Of a stretch of DNA of 64,000 bases, positions 41,622 through 51,301 are shown piece by piece. A program made the position numbers and the translations under genes. The notes below the pieces were generated by a model. That model made no database searches, was not told the origin of the DNA, and saw only the letters and a program-made list of their open reading frames with translations. The stretch is taken from positions 1 to 64,000 of the forward strand of contig NZ_PYMA01000012.1 in assembly GCF_003026495.1 (NCBI RefSeq). The letters are read 5' to 3'. Numbering within the stretch: position 1 is the stretch's first letter; each line of letters starts with the position of its first letter. The stretch comes from Photobacterium sanctipauli. Its GTDB lineage: Bacteria > Pseudomonadota > Gammaproteobacteria > Enterobacterales > Vibrionaceae.

Positions 41622-43874
41622 ATGACTAAGAACAAATTAGCACTTTGTATGATCCCACTGATGGCGGGATCGTTGACAGCTTGTCTCGATGAGGAACTCA
41701 CCTCAGATACAAGCCAGTTTGTGCCTTACAACCTTGATAATGTCACTTATCCGAACGACCTGTTAAAAACAGATGCTGACGGTACGTTAGAACTGCCAGT
41801 TGAGTCGAGTGGCGACGAAGTTGATTATCGCAACTATGAGAATGTGTATGGTGCCCTCGATGGCTGGTCGACTGGCTACCCAATCGTACTGCCGATTTCT
41901 GGTCCAAGTGTTGAGTTAGAGACCGCTACTTTAACAGCCAACACCTATATTCTTAATGCCAAAACCGGTGAGTTACTTGTACCGAATGACGATTATGTCG
42001 TCGAAGTAACAGAGTCTGGTGATATTCAGATCCTGCCTAAAATTGTACTGCCTGAGTCTACACCGTTTATTATTGCCCTATCAGATGGCATAACTGATAT
42101 TGCTGGTACAGGATTAAAGCGTTCGAATGACTACCAGCGCTTGCTTGATGGTAATAATCTAGGCCACTCAAAGGGCGATGCTGCCGTTACTCAAGTTCAG
42201 AGTAACCACAGCCAGCTAGAGGCTGCTGGTGTACAGGGCGAGATTGTCTACAGTGCACAGTTCACTACCCAGAGCATTTATCCAGTAATGGATGCGGCGA
42301 TTGGTAATATTCCAGATCAAGCTGTAGAAAATGTTGCAGCAATAAATAACAAGCCTAATGCTAAAGTATGGTCGTATTCGGCCACCATTAAGGTGCCTTA
42401 TTACCTTGAACTACCTGAAAGAAATGGTGAAAACGGCACTTGCGAAGTTCCTCAATTGTACAGTGATAATACTGACGGTATTCAGTATAAGACGGTTGCA
42501 GCCGATAAGGTAAGCCACTGTGAGGCTCTGTATAGCTGGTGGAAGGGCGCAAACGGCGAGTTTGTCCATAGTGGTAATCCAGAGCCAGTTGCAACCATTG
42601 AAGAGCTAGAAATCCCGGTGATTATCTATGCGCCAAATGGCTGGACACCTGGTGCTTCAGCACTACCTGCCACGATTATTGTCCATGGTATTACCGGTAC
42701 GAAAGAAGCGGCTATGACAATGACTGAGCGAGGGACAGGGGCCGATGACCAAGACCCTACGAATGATCGTTTGGTGATTGCTATCGATCAGCCTCTGCAT
42801 GGTGAGCGTGGTATCGACCTAGATAAAGATGGCACAATTGATATTACCGCTTCAGCTGGAGAAGTTAATCAAGAAAAGTCGGTATACCTTAATTTGCTAA
42901 GTGCTTTGACCCTACGCGATAACCAGCGCCAGGCAGTACTTGATCAGCTAGTATTGAGAAAAGCACTTAACAATACTGGCTTTGTTGACTCAACAGATGT
43001 TAGCTTAATCGGCCACTCTTTGGGTGGGATTATCTCAACCATGGTGAGTGATTTATCTCAGAATCAGCCTGAGCTTAACTTTAACACGGTTACCCTGGTT
43101 GTTCCGGGCATGCACCTAACCGACTTGGTGATGAACTCACCACTGCTCGGCGGTGAAGTTGAAAATGAAATTAGAAGTTCAAGCGATATTCAGCTAGCCG
43201 TTGCTAGCATGGTTGGGGTCTATGATGAAGAGACGCAAACTAAGGTTGAAGGCTTAGATGCCCTGGAAGCCTACAAGGCGGAAAGCACGGAAAACGCAGA
43301 AAACGCTGCTGGAATTGAAGATATGGTGTTCGATATGGTGGCGGCAGAGATGTACCCTGGCGTGCAAACAGCAGTCGATGGTGGTGATCCAGCGAACTTT
43401 ATTAAGCGTCAGTTTGAGAATAAGCAACAGCCTATTTTGTTAGTTGAAGCAGCCGGTACTTGTGATTATCACAACCCAGAGACTTGTGAAGAAGGCGTGG
43501 ACTACATTCCGGATAATGTTGTAGTGAATGATGTACCGGGTAAGCCACTGGTAGGTACCGAGCCTTTGATTAAGCACTTAGAGCTTGAAGCTATTTCGGA
43601 AACAACGAGCAGTGTAACCAATACTGGGCTTCGCGGTGTGCTTCGTGCTAAGCACGGTGGTCATGGTACTTATCTGTTCCCGTATGAAGGGCCAGTAACC
43701 TACAAAGATCCGCTATATCCACAAGGCCGTCCGATGACGTATGGTGATACAGGCTTTACGGGTCACCTTGGTGATATTAATGCTTCAATGTCAATGCAGC
43801 AGCAAGCGATTGTTAGCTTCATTGAATCTGGTGGTAAAACTATCGAAATTGAAGACAGCAACATTGTACACTAA
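41622..43874 (+). CDS. volA: VolA/Pla-1-family surface lipase (lipoprotein)
   Basis: This 750-residue protein has a lipobox LTAC (Cys21), so it is a lipoprotein. VolA of V. cholerae is surface-exposed. The N-terminal lipase-associated domain (about 30-270) is followed by an alpha/beta hydrolase with HGITGTKEAAMTM as the oxyanion region, nucleophile Ser in LIGHSLGGI and a C-terminal His in the KHGGHGTYLFP region. Family members release fatty acids from lysophospholipids. It is a single gene, with its own promoter region. Confidence 0.85.
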   Translation: MTKNKLALCMIPLMAGSLTACLDEELTSDTSQFVPYNLDNVTYPNDLLKTDADGTLELPVESSGDEVDYRNYENVYGALDGWSTGYPIVLPISGPSVELETATLTANTYILNAKTGELLVPNDDYVVEVTESGDIQILPKIVLPESTPFIIALSDGITDIAGTGLKRSNDYQRLLDGNNLGHSKGDAAVTQVQSNHSQLEAAGVQGEIVYSAQFTTQSIYPVMDAAIGNIPDQAVENVAAINNKPNAKVWSYSATIKVPYYLELPERNGENGTCEVPQLYSDNTDGIQYKTVAADKVSHCEALYSWWKGANGEFVHSGNPEPVATIEELEIPVIIYAPNGWTPGASALPATIIVHGITGTKEAAMTMTERGTGADDQDPTNDRLVIAIDQPLHGERGIDLDKDGTIDITASAGEVNQEKSVYLNLLSALTLRDNQRQAVLDQLVLRKALNNTGFVDSTDVSLIGHSLGGIISTMVSDLSQNQPELNFNTVTLVVPGMHLTDLVMNSPLLGGEVENEIRSSSDIQLAVASMVGVYDEETQTKVEGLDALEAYKAESTENAENAAGIEDMVFDMVAAEMYPGVQTAVDGGDPANFIKRQFENKQQPILLVEAAGTCDYHNPETCEEGVDYIPDNVVVNDVPGKPLVGTEPLIKHLELEAISETTSSVTNTGLRGVLRAKHGGHGTYLFPYEGPVTYKDPLYPQGRPMTYGDTGFTGHLGDINASMSMQQQAIVSFIESGGKTIEIEDSNIVH

Positions 43875-43996
43875 GCACAATATTGGTAAAAACTAGCTAG
43901 TGAATCGTCTTGGGGTAATCACGGACGTGATTATCCCTTGCAACTCAGCATGATTTTGGTAAAACATCAGAATAGTTGAGTAATACGGAGACAGGG

Positions 43997-44257
43997 ATGA
44001 CTGCGACAGCCAAGTCAGTGGCGGAGAAGTTATTAAGCCCAGCAATTTTAGAGCAGGTAAAAAAGCAAGGTGCAGTGAATGCCCTTGAGGAAGTCTATAG
44101 CAAAGCACGCTATGCCAGATTTACACGCGTGAAGTGGGGAGCCAACTTTTACGATGGCCTTCAGTTTGATGACGGTAGCACAATCAGTGTATATCCAACG
44201 TCATTTAACAAGCTTACGCTGATTGCTTCTAAAGTCGGTATTGCAGTAACGTCGTAA
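43997..44257 (+). CDS. small hypothetical protein (86 aa)
   Basis: This is an 86-residue soluble protein. It has an Ala/Leu-rich helical first half and a C-terminal beta-rich part (FYDGLQFDDGSTISVYPTSF). The ATG at 43997 has a GGAG site; the TTG start seven codons upstream has none. A terminator follows at 44292. The family is not recognised, but start signal, codon use and terminator support a real gene. Confidence 0.6.
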   Translation: MTATAKSVAEKLLSPAILEQVKKQGAVNALEEVYSKARYARFTRVKWGANFYDGLQFDDGSTISVYPTSFNKLTLIASKVGIAVTS

Positions 44258-44291
44258 CCGTATTCAATAAGCAAAAAACGTCAATCTATTG

Positions 44292-44330
44292 AGCCCTTTA
44301 ATGGTTTTATGCCACTAAAGGGCTTTTTTA
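44292..44330 (+). terminator. Rho-independent terminator
   Basis: The stem AGCCCTTTA / TAAAGGGCT has an extended inner pairing (TGG / CCA) and is followed by six T. It ends the 86-residue protein transcript. Confidence 0.85.
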
Positions 44331-44499
44331 TAACTGGTATAAATCAATGCGCATCAAATTCGAAAACAAAGATTTCATTTTTGGTGGTTGAGGTTAAGTG
44401 CTATGCAATATAAGTTGCTCCATGACCAAACAAAATCAGGGCAATCAACGGAAGGTTGCTGAAAATTTAGGGAAATATTGTGTATTTGGAGTACAATAA

Positions 44500-44652
44500 A
44501 TGACCATTCTACTGCAGGGGCAAATGCTGCCGCTGGCAACGGATGTTTGCGCACATCTCAATGCTAACAACCCGCTTTCTCTTTCCCAATCTTCTGATTC
44601 TCAGTATTTCGGCTATTTTGCCGCATTTCGATTTAGCACTTCTCGCTATTAA
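44500..44652 (+). CDS. candidate Tyr/Phe-rich leader peptide of the aromatic permease gene
   Basis: This 50-codon ORF is preceded by a GGAG site (8-base spacing) and ends 128 bases before the permease start. Its last 15 codons, QYFGYFAAFRFSTSRY, hold three Tyr and four Phe, directly upstream of a gene for tyrosine/aromatic uptake. This resembles amino-acid-responsive leader peptides. No strong terminator stem with a T-run is visible between it and the permease gene, so Rho-dependent or stall-based control would be needed. It may also be a chance ORF. Confidence 0.4.
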   Translation: MTILLQGQMLPLATDVCAHLNANNPLSLSQSSDSQYFGYFAAFRFSTSRY

Positions 44653-44780
44653 TCACTGTTACCTTTGTTGGTAATTGTGTTTGAAATCAAATAACTCATT
44701 CTTTTTATTATCTATTGGCGTAGCGTTTGAGCGATAGGCTAGGGCGCGATGGCGGATAGAGTTTATCTCGAGTAAATATT

Positions 44781-45962
44781 GTGAATCTTAAACTTCTTGG
44801 AAGCTCTCTTATTATCGCAGGTACCGCGCTTGGTGCCGGTATGTTGGCAATCCCTATGGTTTTGGCCCAGTTCGGCCTTGTCTGGGGGACATTATTGATG
44901 CTCGTCATCTGGCTTGGTACAACTTACGCAGCATTATTGTTGCTTGAAGCGAGTATCAAAGCCGGTGGTGGCCTCGGTATGAACACCATTGCCCGTAAAA
45001 CCCTAGGCAAGGGTGGGCAGGCGATTACCAACGGTTTGCTATATGCACTGTTGGTTTGTCTGTTAATGGCCTACATCATTGGAGCTGGCGACTTAGTGGT
45101 TAAGTTGCTCGATGGCATTGGTGTAGAAGTCAGTATGATGCAAGCACAAATTGCATTTACTCTATTGGCTGGCCTGGTTGTTGCTGCTGGTACTGGTGTG
45201 ATTGATAAAATTAACCGTGCTTTGTTTGCGATTATGGTGGTGATGTTGCTGATCACGCTATTCTCACTAGTGCCATCGATTTCTGCTGAGAACTTGCTGA
45301 TAGCAACCAGCGACAGCAAAATCGATCTTATCAAAACCAGTTCTGTGCTATTCACGAGTTTTGGTTTTATGGTGGTGATCCCATCCCTTGTCACCTACAA
45401 CAAAGAAGCGACACATAAACAGCTTCAAACCATGGTGGTTGTTGGCTCGCTGATCCCACTGTTCAGCTACTTGCTATGGCTATACGCAGCGATTGGCAAC
45501 TTGAGCGCAGAGCAGATGCTGCAACTCCATAATGTTTCTGAGTTAATTGCCGCACTTGGTTCAAACCACAGCATGATTAACTTCGTTCTGTCGGTATTTA
45601 CCGGCATGGCATTGCTGACTTCATTCCTAGGTGTTGCGATGGCACTGTTTGATCAAAACGCAGATGCATTTAAGCAAAATAAAGCCGTTACATATGCGCT
45701 AACTTTTGTACTGCCATTAGTCGGCGCACTGGCAGCTGCCGATAAGTTCCTGTCGGTGCTGGGTTCTGCGGGTATTATTTTGGTGTTCTTGGCCGTGTTT
45801 ATTCCAATGGCGATGACGATCAAGCTACGTGGTGACAAGCTGTTTGACGAAAATGCAGTGGTTGACACAACAGGGACCGTTTACCAAGTCGGCGGTGGCC
45901 AGATGGCAATGGGGTTAAGCTTCTTATTTGGTTGCTTCTTGCTGGTGGCTGAGCTTATCTAA
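44781..45962 (+). CDS. tyrP: aromatic amino acid permease, TyrP-like (HAAAP family)
   Basis: This is a 393-residue protein with eleven membrane helices. The start MNLKLLGSSLIIAGTALGAG and the block LFTSFGFMVVIPSLVTYN are typical of the hydroxy/aromatic amino acid permease family. Tyrosine-specific TyrP is the closest fit; Trp permeases Mtr and TnaB are the alternatives. The start codon is GTG with only a weak GAG site, which would suit control at translation. It ends at a strong terminator. Confidence 0.85.
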   Translation: MNLKLLGSSLIIAGTALGAGMLAIPMVLAQFGLVWGTLLMLVIWLGTTYAALLLLEASIKAGGGLGMNTIARKTLGKGGQAITNGLLYALLVCLLMAYIIGAGDLVVKLLDGIGVEVSMMQAQIAFTLLAGLVVAAGTGVIDKINRALFAIMVVMLLITLFSLVPSISAENLLIATSDSKIDLIKTSSVLFTSFGFMVVIPSLVTYNKEATHKQLQTMVVVGSLIPLFSYLLWLYAAIGNLSAEQMLQLHNVSELIAALGSNHSMINFVLSVFTGMALLTSFLGVAMALFDQNADAFKQNKAVTYALTFVLPLVGALAAADKFLSVLGSAGIILVFLAVFIPMAMTIKLRGDKLFDENAVVDTTGTVYQVGGGQMAMGLSFLFGCFLLVAELI

Positions 45963-45988
45963 GTTTTATCTAAACTCCACGCATGACT

Positions 45989-46024
45989 AAAAGGCGTTTA
46001 CCGTAAGGTGAACGCCTTTTATTT
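45989..46024 (+). terminator. Rho-independent terminator of tyrP
   Basis: A 14-bp stem (AAAAGGCGTTTACC / GGTGAACGCCTTTT, one G-U pair) closes on GTAA and is followed by AT-rich sequence. Confidence 0.9.
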
Positions 46025-46438
46025 TGAGCAAAGCTCTAGGTTGGAGTAGCAAGTTGCGACCAAACAAAATTGCTATAGAAACCTTAGCGACCAAACAAAG
46101 ATTTCAAACTGCTTTGGAGTACTTCTGGTGCTAAGTTCACCAGGGAATAGGATTAAGCAGTGTTTCCAATGGCATAGATAATACAAACTTTCTTAATTTG
46201 GGGCTAGCGAAGGGGGAAATAGCAATATCGCTAAAATCGTCATGTTTTGTCAATAATAGTTTACAGTGGCTGTAGGTATACCGAAGTGAGCAAACAGGTA
46301 TAGAGCGCTGGGCTAGAAACATTGCTTAATGTGTTGCTCTTCAACAATAGAATCATTCACATATGCTTAAATTAGTAGAGGCTGAATGCAGGCCTTTATG
46401 CCGGGCAAAGCAGGATTAAGAAGAGTAGGGAGCCGAAT
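46025..46438. other. intergenic region with short direct repeats
   Basis: No gene is supported. GACCAAACAAAAT at 46058-46070 and GACCAAACAAAG at 46089-46100 repeat a motif also found at 44424-44436 upstream of tyrP, so tyrP is flanked by them. The remainder presumably carries the promoter of the Ap4A phosphorylase-like gene. Confidence 0.5.
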
Positions 46439-47245
46439 ATGTTTTGGCAAACAGCAAACTTTGTTACACAGAAGGCGTTAGAGGACGGTGCCCTGTTGCC
46501 CATCGCGACTGAAGCTATCACCATTGCCGAGAATGGGGTTAATTATCTTGTTCATACCTTATCGGCTAATGCTCAAAGTAAGCCGATAGCCACGCCACAA
46601 CGATCACCATTGGATAAGATACCTGCAAACCCATTTCTACCTTATGAACCCGCCCTCTATGTTGCCGAGGCCGGTGATCATCATGTATGTCTTCTCAACA
46701 AATTTCCGGTGCTGTCGCCCCACTTGTTGATATGCAGTAAAACGTTTGTACCACAATCAGCCTTGCTTGAGCGAAGTGACTTTGCAGCGTGGCTGCTTGG
46801 TTTAAAGTCAGATTCATCGCTTGGATTTTTTAATAGCGGCCCCGATGCAGGAGCAAGCCAAACACATCGCCACATGCAACTGGTTCAAACAGGCATACCG
46901 CTAGAATCAGTTATTGCATCAGGTGAGCTGCCTTTCAAACACTGTTTATATCTGTTTGAGACTGAACAGGATGCTGGGTATCTCTACCAATGCTATTTGG
47001 ATGCGGTTGATAGGCTGGAGATGAGTCAGCATGTCGGTAAGGAGTGCGAGCCTTATAATTTGCTGCTGACCAAGCGGTGGATGTTGGTCTTGCCCCGAAG
47101 CCGAAACAATATCGAAGGTGTGTTTGCCAATGGATTCAATTTTACCGGACGTTTTTTGGTGAAACGACCGGAGCAGTTAGCATGGCTAACCAAGTATGGC
47201 TTGATGAACTACTTGAAAGACTGTGTGGAAAGGCAGGAAGGGTAG
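46439..47245 (+). CDS. Ap4A phosphorylase / ATP adenylyltransferase-like protein (HIT superfamily)
   Basis: This 268-residue protein has the HIT-type active-site block FFNSGPDAGASQTHRHMQLV (the His residues of QTHRHMQ). NLLLTKRWMLVLPRSR is the C-terminal landmark of ATP adenylyltransferase Apa1/Apa2 and bacterial relatives. These enzymes split diadenosine tetraphosphate with phosphate. The ATG has a GGGAG site. It stands alone and is convergent with the EF-G gene. Confidence 0.82.
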   Translation: MFWQTANFVTQKALEDGALLPIATEAITIAENGVNYLVHTLSANAQSKPIATPQRSPLDKIPANPFLPYEPALYVAEAGDHHVCLLNKFPVLSPHLLICSKTFVPQSALLERSDFAAWLLGLKSDSSLGFFNSGPDAGASQTHRHMQLVQTGIPLESVIASGELPFKHCLYLFETEQDAGYLYQCYLDAVDRLEMSQHVGKECEPYNLLLTKRWMLVLPRSRNNIEGVFANGFNFTGRFLVKRPEQLAWLTKYGLMNYLKDCVERQEG

Positions 47246-47278
47246 TGGTGGATTTCCACCCGAAGTTAGATAAAAAAT

Positions 47279-47308
47279 AACCCCAACAATTTTCATTGTT
47301 GGGGTTAT
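47279..47308. terminator. bidirectional terminator
   Basis: A perfect 10-bp stem CCCCAACAAT / ATTGTTGGGG closes on TTTC, with A/T-rich flanks on both sides. It sits between convergent genes. Confidence 0.85.
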
Positions 47309-47331
47309 ATCAACTAGAGATTAAGAAAGAA

Positions 47332-49413
47332 TTACTTCTTCTCTTCTTTAGCTGCTTCGATTACTGCTTCAGCAACGTTTGCTGGACATGGTGCGTAGTG
47401 TGAGAACTCCATAGAGAACTGACCACGACCAGAAGTCATAGTACGTAGAGTACCGATGTAACCGAACATTTCTGATAGAGGTACATCAGCCTTGATACGT
47501 ACGCCAGTAGTACCAGCTTGCTGATCTTTGATCATACCGCGACGACGGTTAAGGTCACCGATTACGTCACCAACGTGGTCTTCTGGAGTGAACACGTCAA
47601 CGTGCATGATTGGCTCAAGAAGCTGAGCACCTGCTTTAGGCATAGACTGACGGAATGCACCTTTCGCTGCGATTTCGAATGCTACTGCAGATGAATCGAC
47701 TGCGTGGAAGCCACCGTCGAATAGTTCAACTTCAACGTCAAGAACAGGGAAACCAGCTAGAACACCAGTGTCCATCATGCCAGCAAAACCTTTCTCGATT
47801 GCAGGCCAGAATTCTTTAGGTACGTTACCACCAACAACAGTTGAAGAGAACGTGAAGCCTGAGTTTGGCTCACCTGGCTTGATGCGGTAGTCGATCTTAC
47901 CGAACTGACCAGAACCACCAGACTGCTTCTTGTGCGTGTAGCTGTCTTCGATTGCTTGTGTGATAGTTTCACGGTAAGCAACCTGTGGCTGACCAACGAT
48001 TAGGTCTACACCGTAAGTACGCTTAAGGATGTCTACCTTGATGTCTAGGTGAAGTTCACCCATACCTTTCAGGATAGTTTCACCTGAATCTTCGTCAGTC
48101 TCAACCTGGAAAGATGGATCTTCTGCAACCATTTTACCGATCGCGATACCCATTTTCTCAGAACCACCTTTGTCTTTAGGTGTAACAGCAATCGAGATTA
48201 CTGGTTCTGGGAAGATCATTGGCTCAAGAGTACATTCGTGCTTAACATCACATAGAGTGTGACCAGTTTGAACGTTCTTCATACCAACAACAGCGATGAT
48301 GTCACCAGCTTGTGCTTCAGTAAGCTCGTTACGGTCATCTGCCTGCATCTCAACCATACGGCCGATACGCTCAGTTTTACCTGTCGCAGAGTTAAGGATA
48401 GTGTCACCCTTCTTCATGCGGCCAGAGTAGATACGGATGAACGTTAGTGCACCGAAACGGTCGTCCATGATTTTGAACGCAAGCGCTTTTAGTGGCTCAT
48501 CAGCAGATACTGTAGCAACTTCACCAGTTGGCTCACCAGTTTCTGGATCTGTTAGCGGCTGAGGATCTACTTCTGTTGGTGCTGGTAGGTAATCTACAAC
48601 AGCATCAAGGATAAGCTGCATACCTTTGTTTTTGAATGCAGAACCACAGTATGTTGGGAAGAACGCGATATCACGAGTACCTTTACGGATACAACGCTTG
48701 ATGTCTTCGATAGAAGGCTCTTCACCTTCCATGTAAGCTTCCATTAGGTCATCGTCTTGCTCAACAGCAGTTTCGATTAGCTCTTCACGGTAAGCTTCAA
48801 CGTCGTCAACCATGTCCGCAGGAACATCTTTGATTTCGTAGTTTTCTGGAAGACCAGTTTCGTCCCAAACGTATGCTTTACGGCTTAGTAGGTCAACAAC
48901 ACCAACGAAGTCGTCTTCACGACCGATTGGTAGAACCATAACTAGTGGAGTAGCACCTAGAACGTTCTTAACTTGGTCAACAACGTTGAAGAAATCTGCA
49001 CCCATGCGGTCTAGTTTGTTAACGAAGATCAGACGAGATACTTCTGATTCGTTAGCGTAACGCCAGTTAGTTTCTGACTGAGGCTCAACACCACCAGAAC
49101 CACAGAATACACCGATACCACCGTCAAGAACTTTAAGAGAACGGTATACTTCAACTGTGAAGTCAACGTGTCCCGGAGTATCGATAACGTTTAGGCGGTG
49201 GTTGTTCCAGAAACAGCTAACTGCTGCAGACTGGATTGTAATACCACGCTCAGCTTCCTGCTCCATGAAGTCAGTAGTTGATTCGCCGTCGTGTACTTCA
49301 CCAGTCTTGTGGATCTGACCAGTAAGCTTAAGGATACGCTCAGTAGTAGTGGTTTTACCCGCATCAACGTGCGCGAAAATACCAATGTTTCTGTATTTAG
49401 ATAAATCTGCCAT
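47332..49413 (-). CDS. fusA: translation elongation factor G, second copy (EF-G2 type)
   Basis: This 693-residue translational GTPase has G1 [15 protein letters not shown], the switch region [10 protein letters not shown]3 DTPGHVDFT and G4 [13 protein letters not shown] domains II-V follow, ending [11 protein letters not shown]. It drives ribosomal translocation or a related step. It stands alone rather than in the str operon with rpsL, rpsG and tuf, and vibrios carry a second EF-G, so I take it as the paralog. Codon use looks strongly optimised, which suggests it is well expressed. The specialised role of the paralog is not clear. Confidence 0.85.
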   Translation of the reverse strand: MADLSKYRNIGIFAHVDAGKTTTTERILKLTGQIHKTGEVHDGESTTDFMEQEAERGITIQSAAVSCFWNNHRLNVIDTPGHVDFTVEVYRSLKVLDGGIGVFCGSGGVEPQSETNWRYANESEVSRLIFVNKLDRMGADFFNVVDQVKNVLGATPLVMVLPIGREDDFVGVVDLLSRKAYVWDETGLPENYEIKDVPADMVDDVEAYREELIETAVEQDDDLMEAYMEGEEPSIEDIKRCIRKGTRDIAFFPTYCGSAFKNKGMQLILDAVVDYLPAPTEVDPQPLTDPETGEPTGEVATVSADEPLKALAFKIMDDRFGALTFIRIYSGRMKKGDTILNSATGKTERIGRMVEMQADDRNELTEAQAGDIIAVVGMKNVQTGHTLCDVKHECTLEPMIFPEPVISIAVTPKDKGGSEKMGIAIGKMVAEDPSFQVETDEDSGETILKGMGELHLDIKVDILKRTYGVDLIVGQPQVAYRETITQAIEDSYTHKKQSGGSGQFGKIDYRIKPGEPNSGFTFSSTVVGGNVPKEFWPAIEKGFAGMMDTGVLAGFPVLDVEVELFDGGFHAVDSSAVAFEIAAKGAFRQSMPKAGAQLLEPIMHVDVFTPEDHVGDVIGDLNRRRGMIKDQQAGTTGVRIKADVPLSEMFGYIGTLRTMTSGRGQFSMEFSHYAPCPANVAEAVIEAAKEEKK

Positions 49414-49995
49414 TGTTTTTCTCTATAAACAATTACTGTCACTATTCGGTGGGGGAGTATATCACTGATTCCAGCAAACATTACATAGGTCATTTAAGAT
49501 AAAATGAACATTTGCTTGTTTTTGCTCCGTCTTTTCAAGATTTAAAGCTCAAATGCTTAATAATCCCACAGGAGGAGACCGACATTAGCACAAATTACCG
49601 CCTTAATAACGGCAAATGTCGTACCAACATCTCAGGCAGAGTCCAAAAAGTTGGGCTCGATCACTAAATTCCTCCATGCATCGCTTGGAATTATGAACGT
49701 AATTGGCTAAATCGGGTTAAGTCTAGTCGTTATCGCTTAGGGCTACCAGTTCGTGAGGTTAAATTGCCTTCGCAAGCAGTTATCAGCACCAAGGGGCTTT
49801 TTCCTACCCTCTGAACCACCAGTAAATGTAATGACGGGTTTAACCAAAAGTGTGGCGAGGAGCGTAGGTAGTTTGATTTGGCTAGGGAAACGGGTAAGCC
49901 AAATAAAATAAAGGCACCGAGGTGCTCGATGCCTTCATAGCGATGTTTAAACCATAGCCTGGACGAAATCGCTCTTTACTTAGCTCGTACTTTGG
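49414..49995. other. 582-base region between the EF-G and TrmH-family genes
   Basis: No convincing gene is seen on either strand. The right part holds the terminator of the methyltransferase gene at 49911-49935, and the left part must hold the EF-G promoter. The middle (about 49560-49900) has no recognisable reading frame and could be eroded sequence. Confidence 0.5.
49911..49935 (-). terminator. Rho-independent terminator of the TrmH-family gene
   Basis: On the minus strand, stem AAGGCATCGAG / CTCGGTGCCTT (one wobble pair) with a CAC loop is followed by TATTTTATTT. Confidence 0.75.
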
Positions 49996-50451
49996 CTAGT
50001 GATTTGAAAAATTTTCGCCCTTAGCCATGCGATCGTAAAGGATGACGTTAACGGCAGCGGCAAGGTTCATGCAGCCGTTGGTAGGTACGTAGATAGTCTC
50101 GCGGCAGAAATCAGTGATCTCTTTTTTTAACGTATTGTCTTCCGGGCCAAAAATATAGAAGGCCCGCTTCGGGTGCTTGTAGTCTGGTAGCGGCTTGGCA
50201 CCTTCAATCAAATCAACGGCAACGGGTACACAATCGTGAGGGATGATATCTTTTAGATCCTGTACACCAATCAGCGGGATGTCTAGATACATGTTCTTGG
50301 TATCGGTGCAGAACTTCTTCGCAAGGTCATATCTTGTGCCAGTATAAAACACGGAGTTGACCCCGTAGCAGCCAGCGGCACGCATAACTGAACCAACATT
50401 TTCTGGGGTTTTTGGGTTAAATAGCCCAACACAGGAGTAGCCTTTGCTCAT
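49996..50451 (-). CDS. TrmH/SpoU-family RNA methyltransferase
   Basis: This 151-residue SPOUT enzyme has motif 1 LFNPKTPENVGSVMRAAG, motif 2 YIFGPEDNTLKKE and motif 3 IYVPTNGCMNLAAAVNVILY, which form the knotted SAM-binding site of 2'-O-ribose RNA methyltransferases. The short length, without an N-terminal RNA-binding domain, resembles the TrmL-like group. The substrate RNA is not decided by sequence. Confidence 0.85.
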   Translation of the reverse strand: MSKGYSCVGLFNPKTPENVGSVMRAAGCYGVNSVFYTGTRYDLAKKFCTDTKNMYLDIPLIGVQDLKDIIPHDCVPVAVDLIEGAKPLPDYKHPKRAFYIFGPEDNTLKKEITDFCRETIYVPTNGCMNLAAAVNVILYDRMAKGENFSNH

Positions 50452-50602
50452 ATCGCCTTCATTATCAAACTTACAACGAGGCGCGATTATACGGATTTTA
50501 ACGTAAATGTGCAGTTGTAATCCCAGTTACGCGTTGTGGCCTGTTAGTGACTGTTAAATGTGCTGCTATATAAAGGAGGGAAAAGATGAAGGGAGTAAGA
50601 AG

Positions 50603-50630
50603 TTGCCAGCAAGCAAATGCTTACTGGCAA
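50603..50630 (-). terminator. imperfect hairpin after the SEC-C gene
   Basis: TTGCCAG-c-AAGCA pairs with TGCTT-a-CTGGCAA around a 2-base loop, 23 bases past the SEC-C stop. The T-tract is interrupted, so the terminator call is moderate. Confidence 0.55.
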
Positions 50631-50652
50631 AAGTGTCGATGAGTGCGGTCGA

Positions 50653-50985
50653 TTAGCCGCAGCATTTTTTGTATTTCTTACCGCTGCCACAAGAACATGG
50701 GTCGTTACGGTTCGGTGTTTTGTCGAATACAGTGGTCTTCGGCTTGTTAACGAGAGTGTCTAGCTCAACAAGGTTCTCTTCGGCTTCGCTATTCACAGTA
50801 ATGCTCGCAAAAATACCATGCTGTTCCAGCAGGGCTTCAACTTCTGCTTTTTTCTCTTCACTGTTCACAACAAGTTGTAGCGGGTTAACTTCAGTTCCAA
50901 GCTTCTTGGCCTGCTTGGTGTTGTAGCCATAGCTCTCGTGCTTTGGTTTCTTTTCGATGCGGCCTTTATAGAAGAACTTAGACAT
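50653..50985 (-). CDS. SEC-C metal-binding motif protein (PBPRA1643 family)
   Basis: This is a 110-residue protein. An N-terminal basic region ([20 protein letters not shown]) is followed by a small alpha/beta part and a C-terminal SEC-C zinc motif, [19 protein letters not shown]. This order matches a small family first named from Photobacterium profundum. The zinc motif is the same as in the SecA tail, but the function here is unknown. Confidence 0.88.
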   Translation of the reverse strand: MSKFFYKGRIEKKPKHESYGYNTKQAKKLGTEVNPLQLVVNSEEKKAEVEALLEQHGIFASITVNSEAEENLVELDTLVNKPKTTVFDKTPNRNDPCSCGSGKKYKKCCG

Positions 50986-51301
50986 CTGTTTATCCTATAT
51001 CGTGAATGTAGTACTGAAAATCGGGATCGCTCGCGCGAAAGCACGCGATATTAGCGGCTTACGTATATGGCTGCAAGCGGCTTTTATCCTCAACTCAAAC
51101 TTCAAGTAGAAACGGTATCCCTCTGATTGCTTGCGTAGAAATGCATTGCTGAAGATTTAGGCATGCGTGCCGCTTATAACTGATTAAGGATCACAGGTTC
51201 ACCACCATACTATTGAGTGGTTGTTGAATCCTTATTAGTGTCCTATCGTAGAATAATGAAAACCTTAAATTTTCTTGATAAGTGTTAGCAGGGAGGCGCA
51301 G
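50986..51301. other. divergent intergenic region before yejA
   Basis: About 316 bases with no gene seen. It should hold the promoters of the SEC-C gene (left) and the yej operon (right). A strong GGGAGG ribosome-binding site for yejA lies at its right edge. Confidence 0.5.

Noticed and set aside
44653..44780. Classical attenuator terminator between the leader ORF and tyrP
   Set aside because: Only short weak hairpins without a proper T-run are present, so a textbook attenuator is not claimed.
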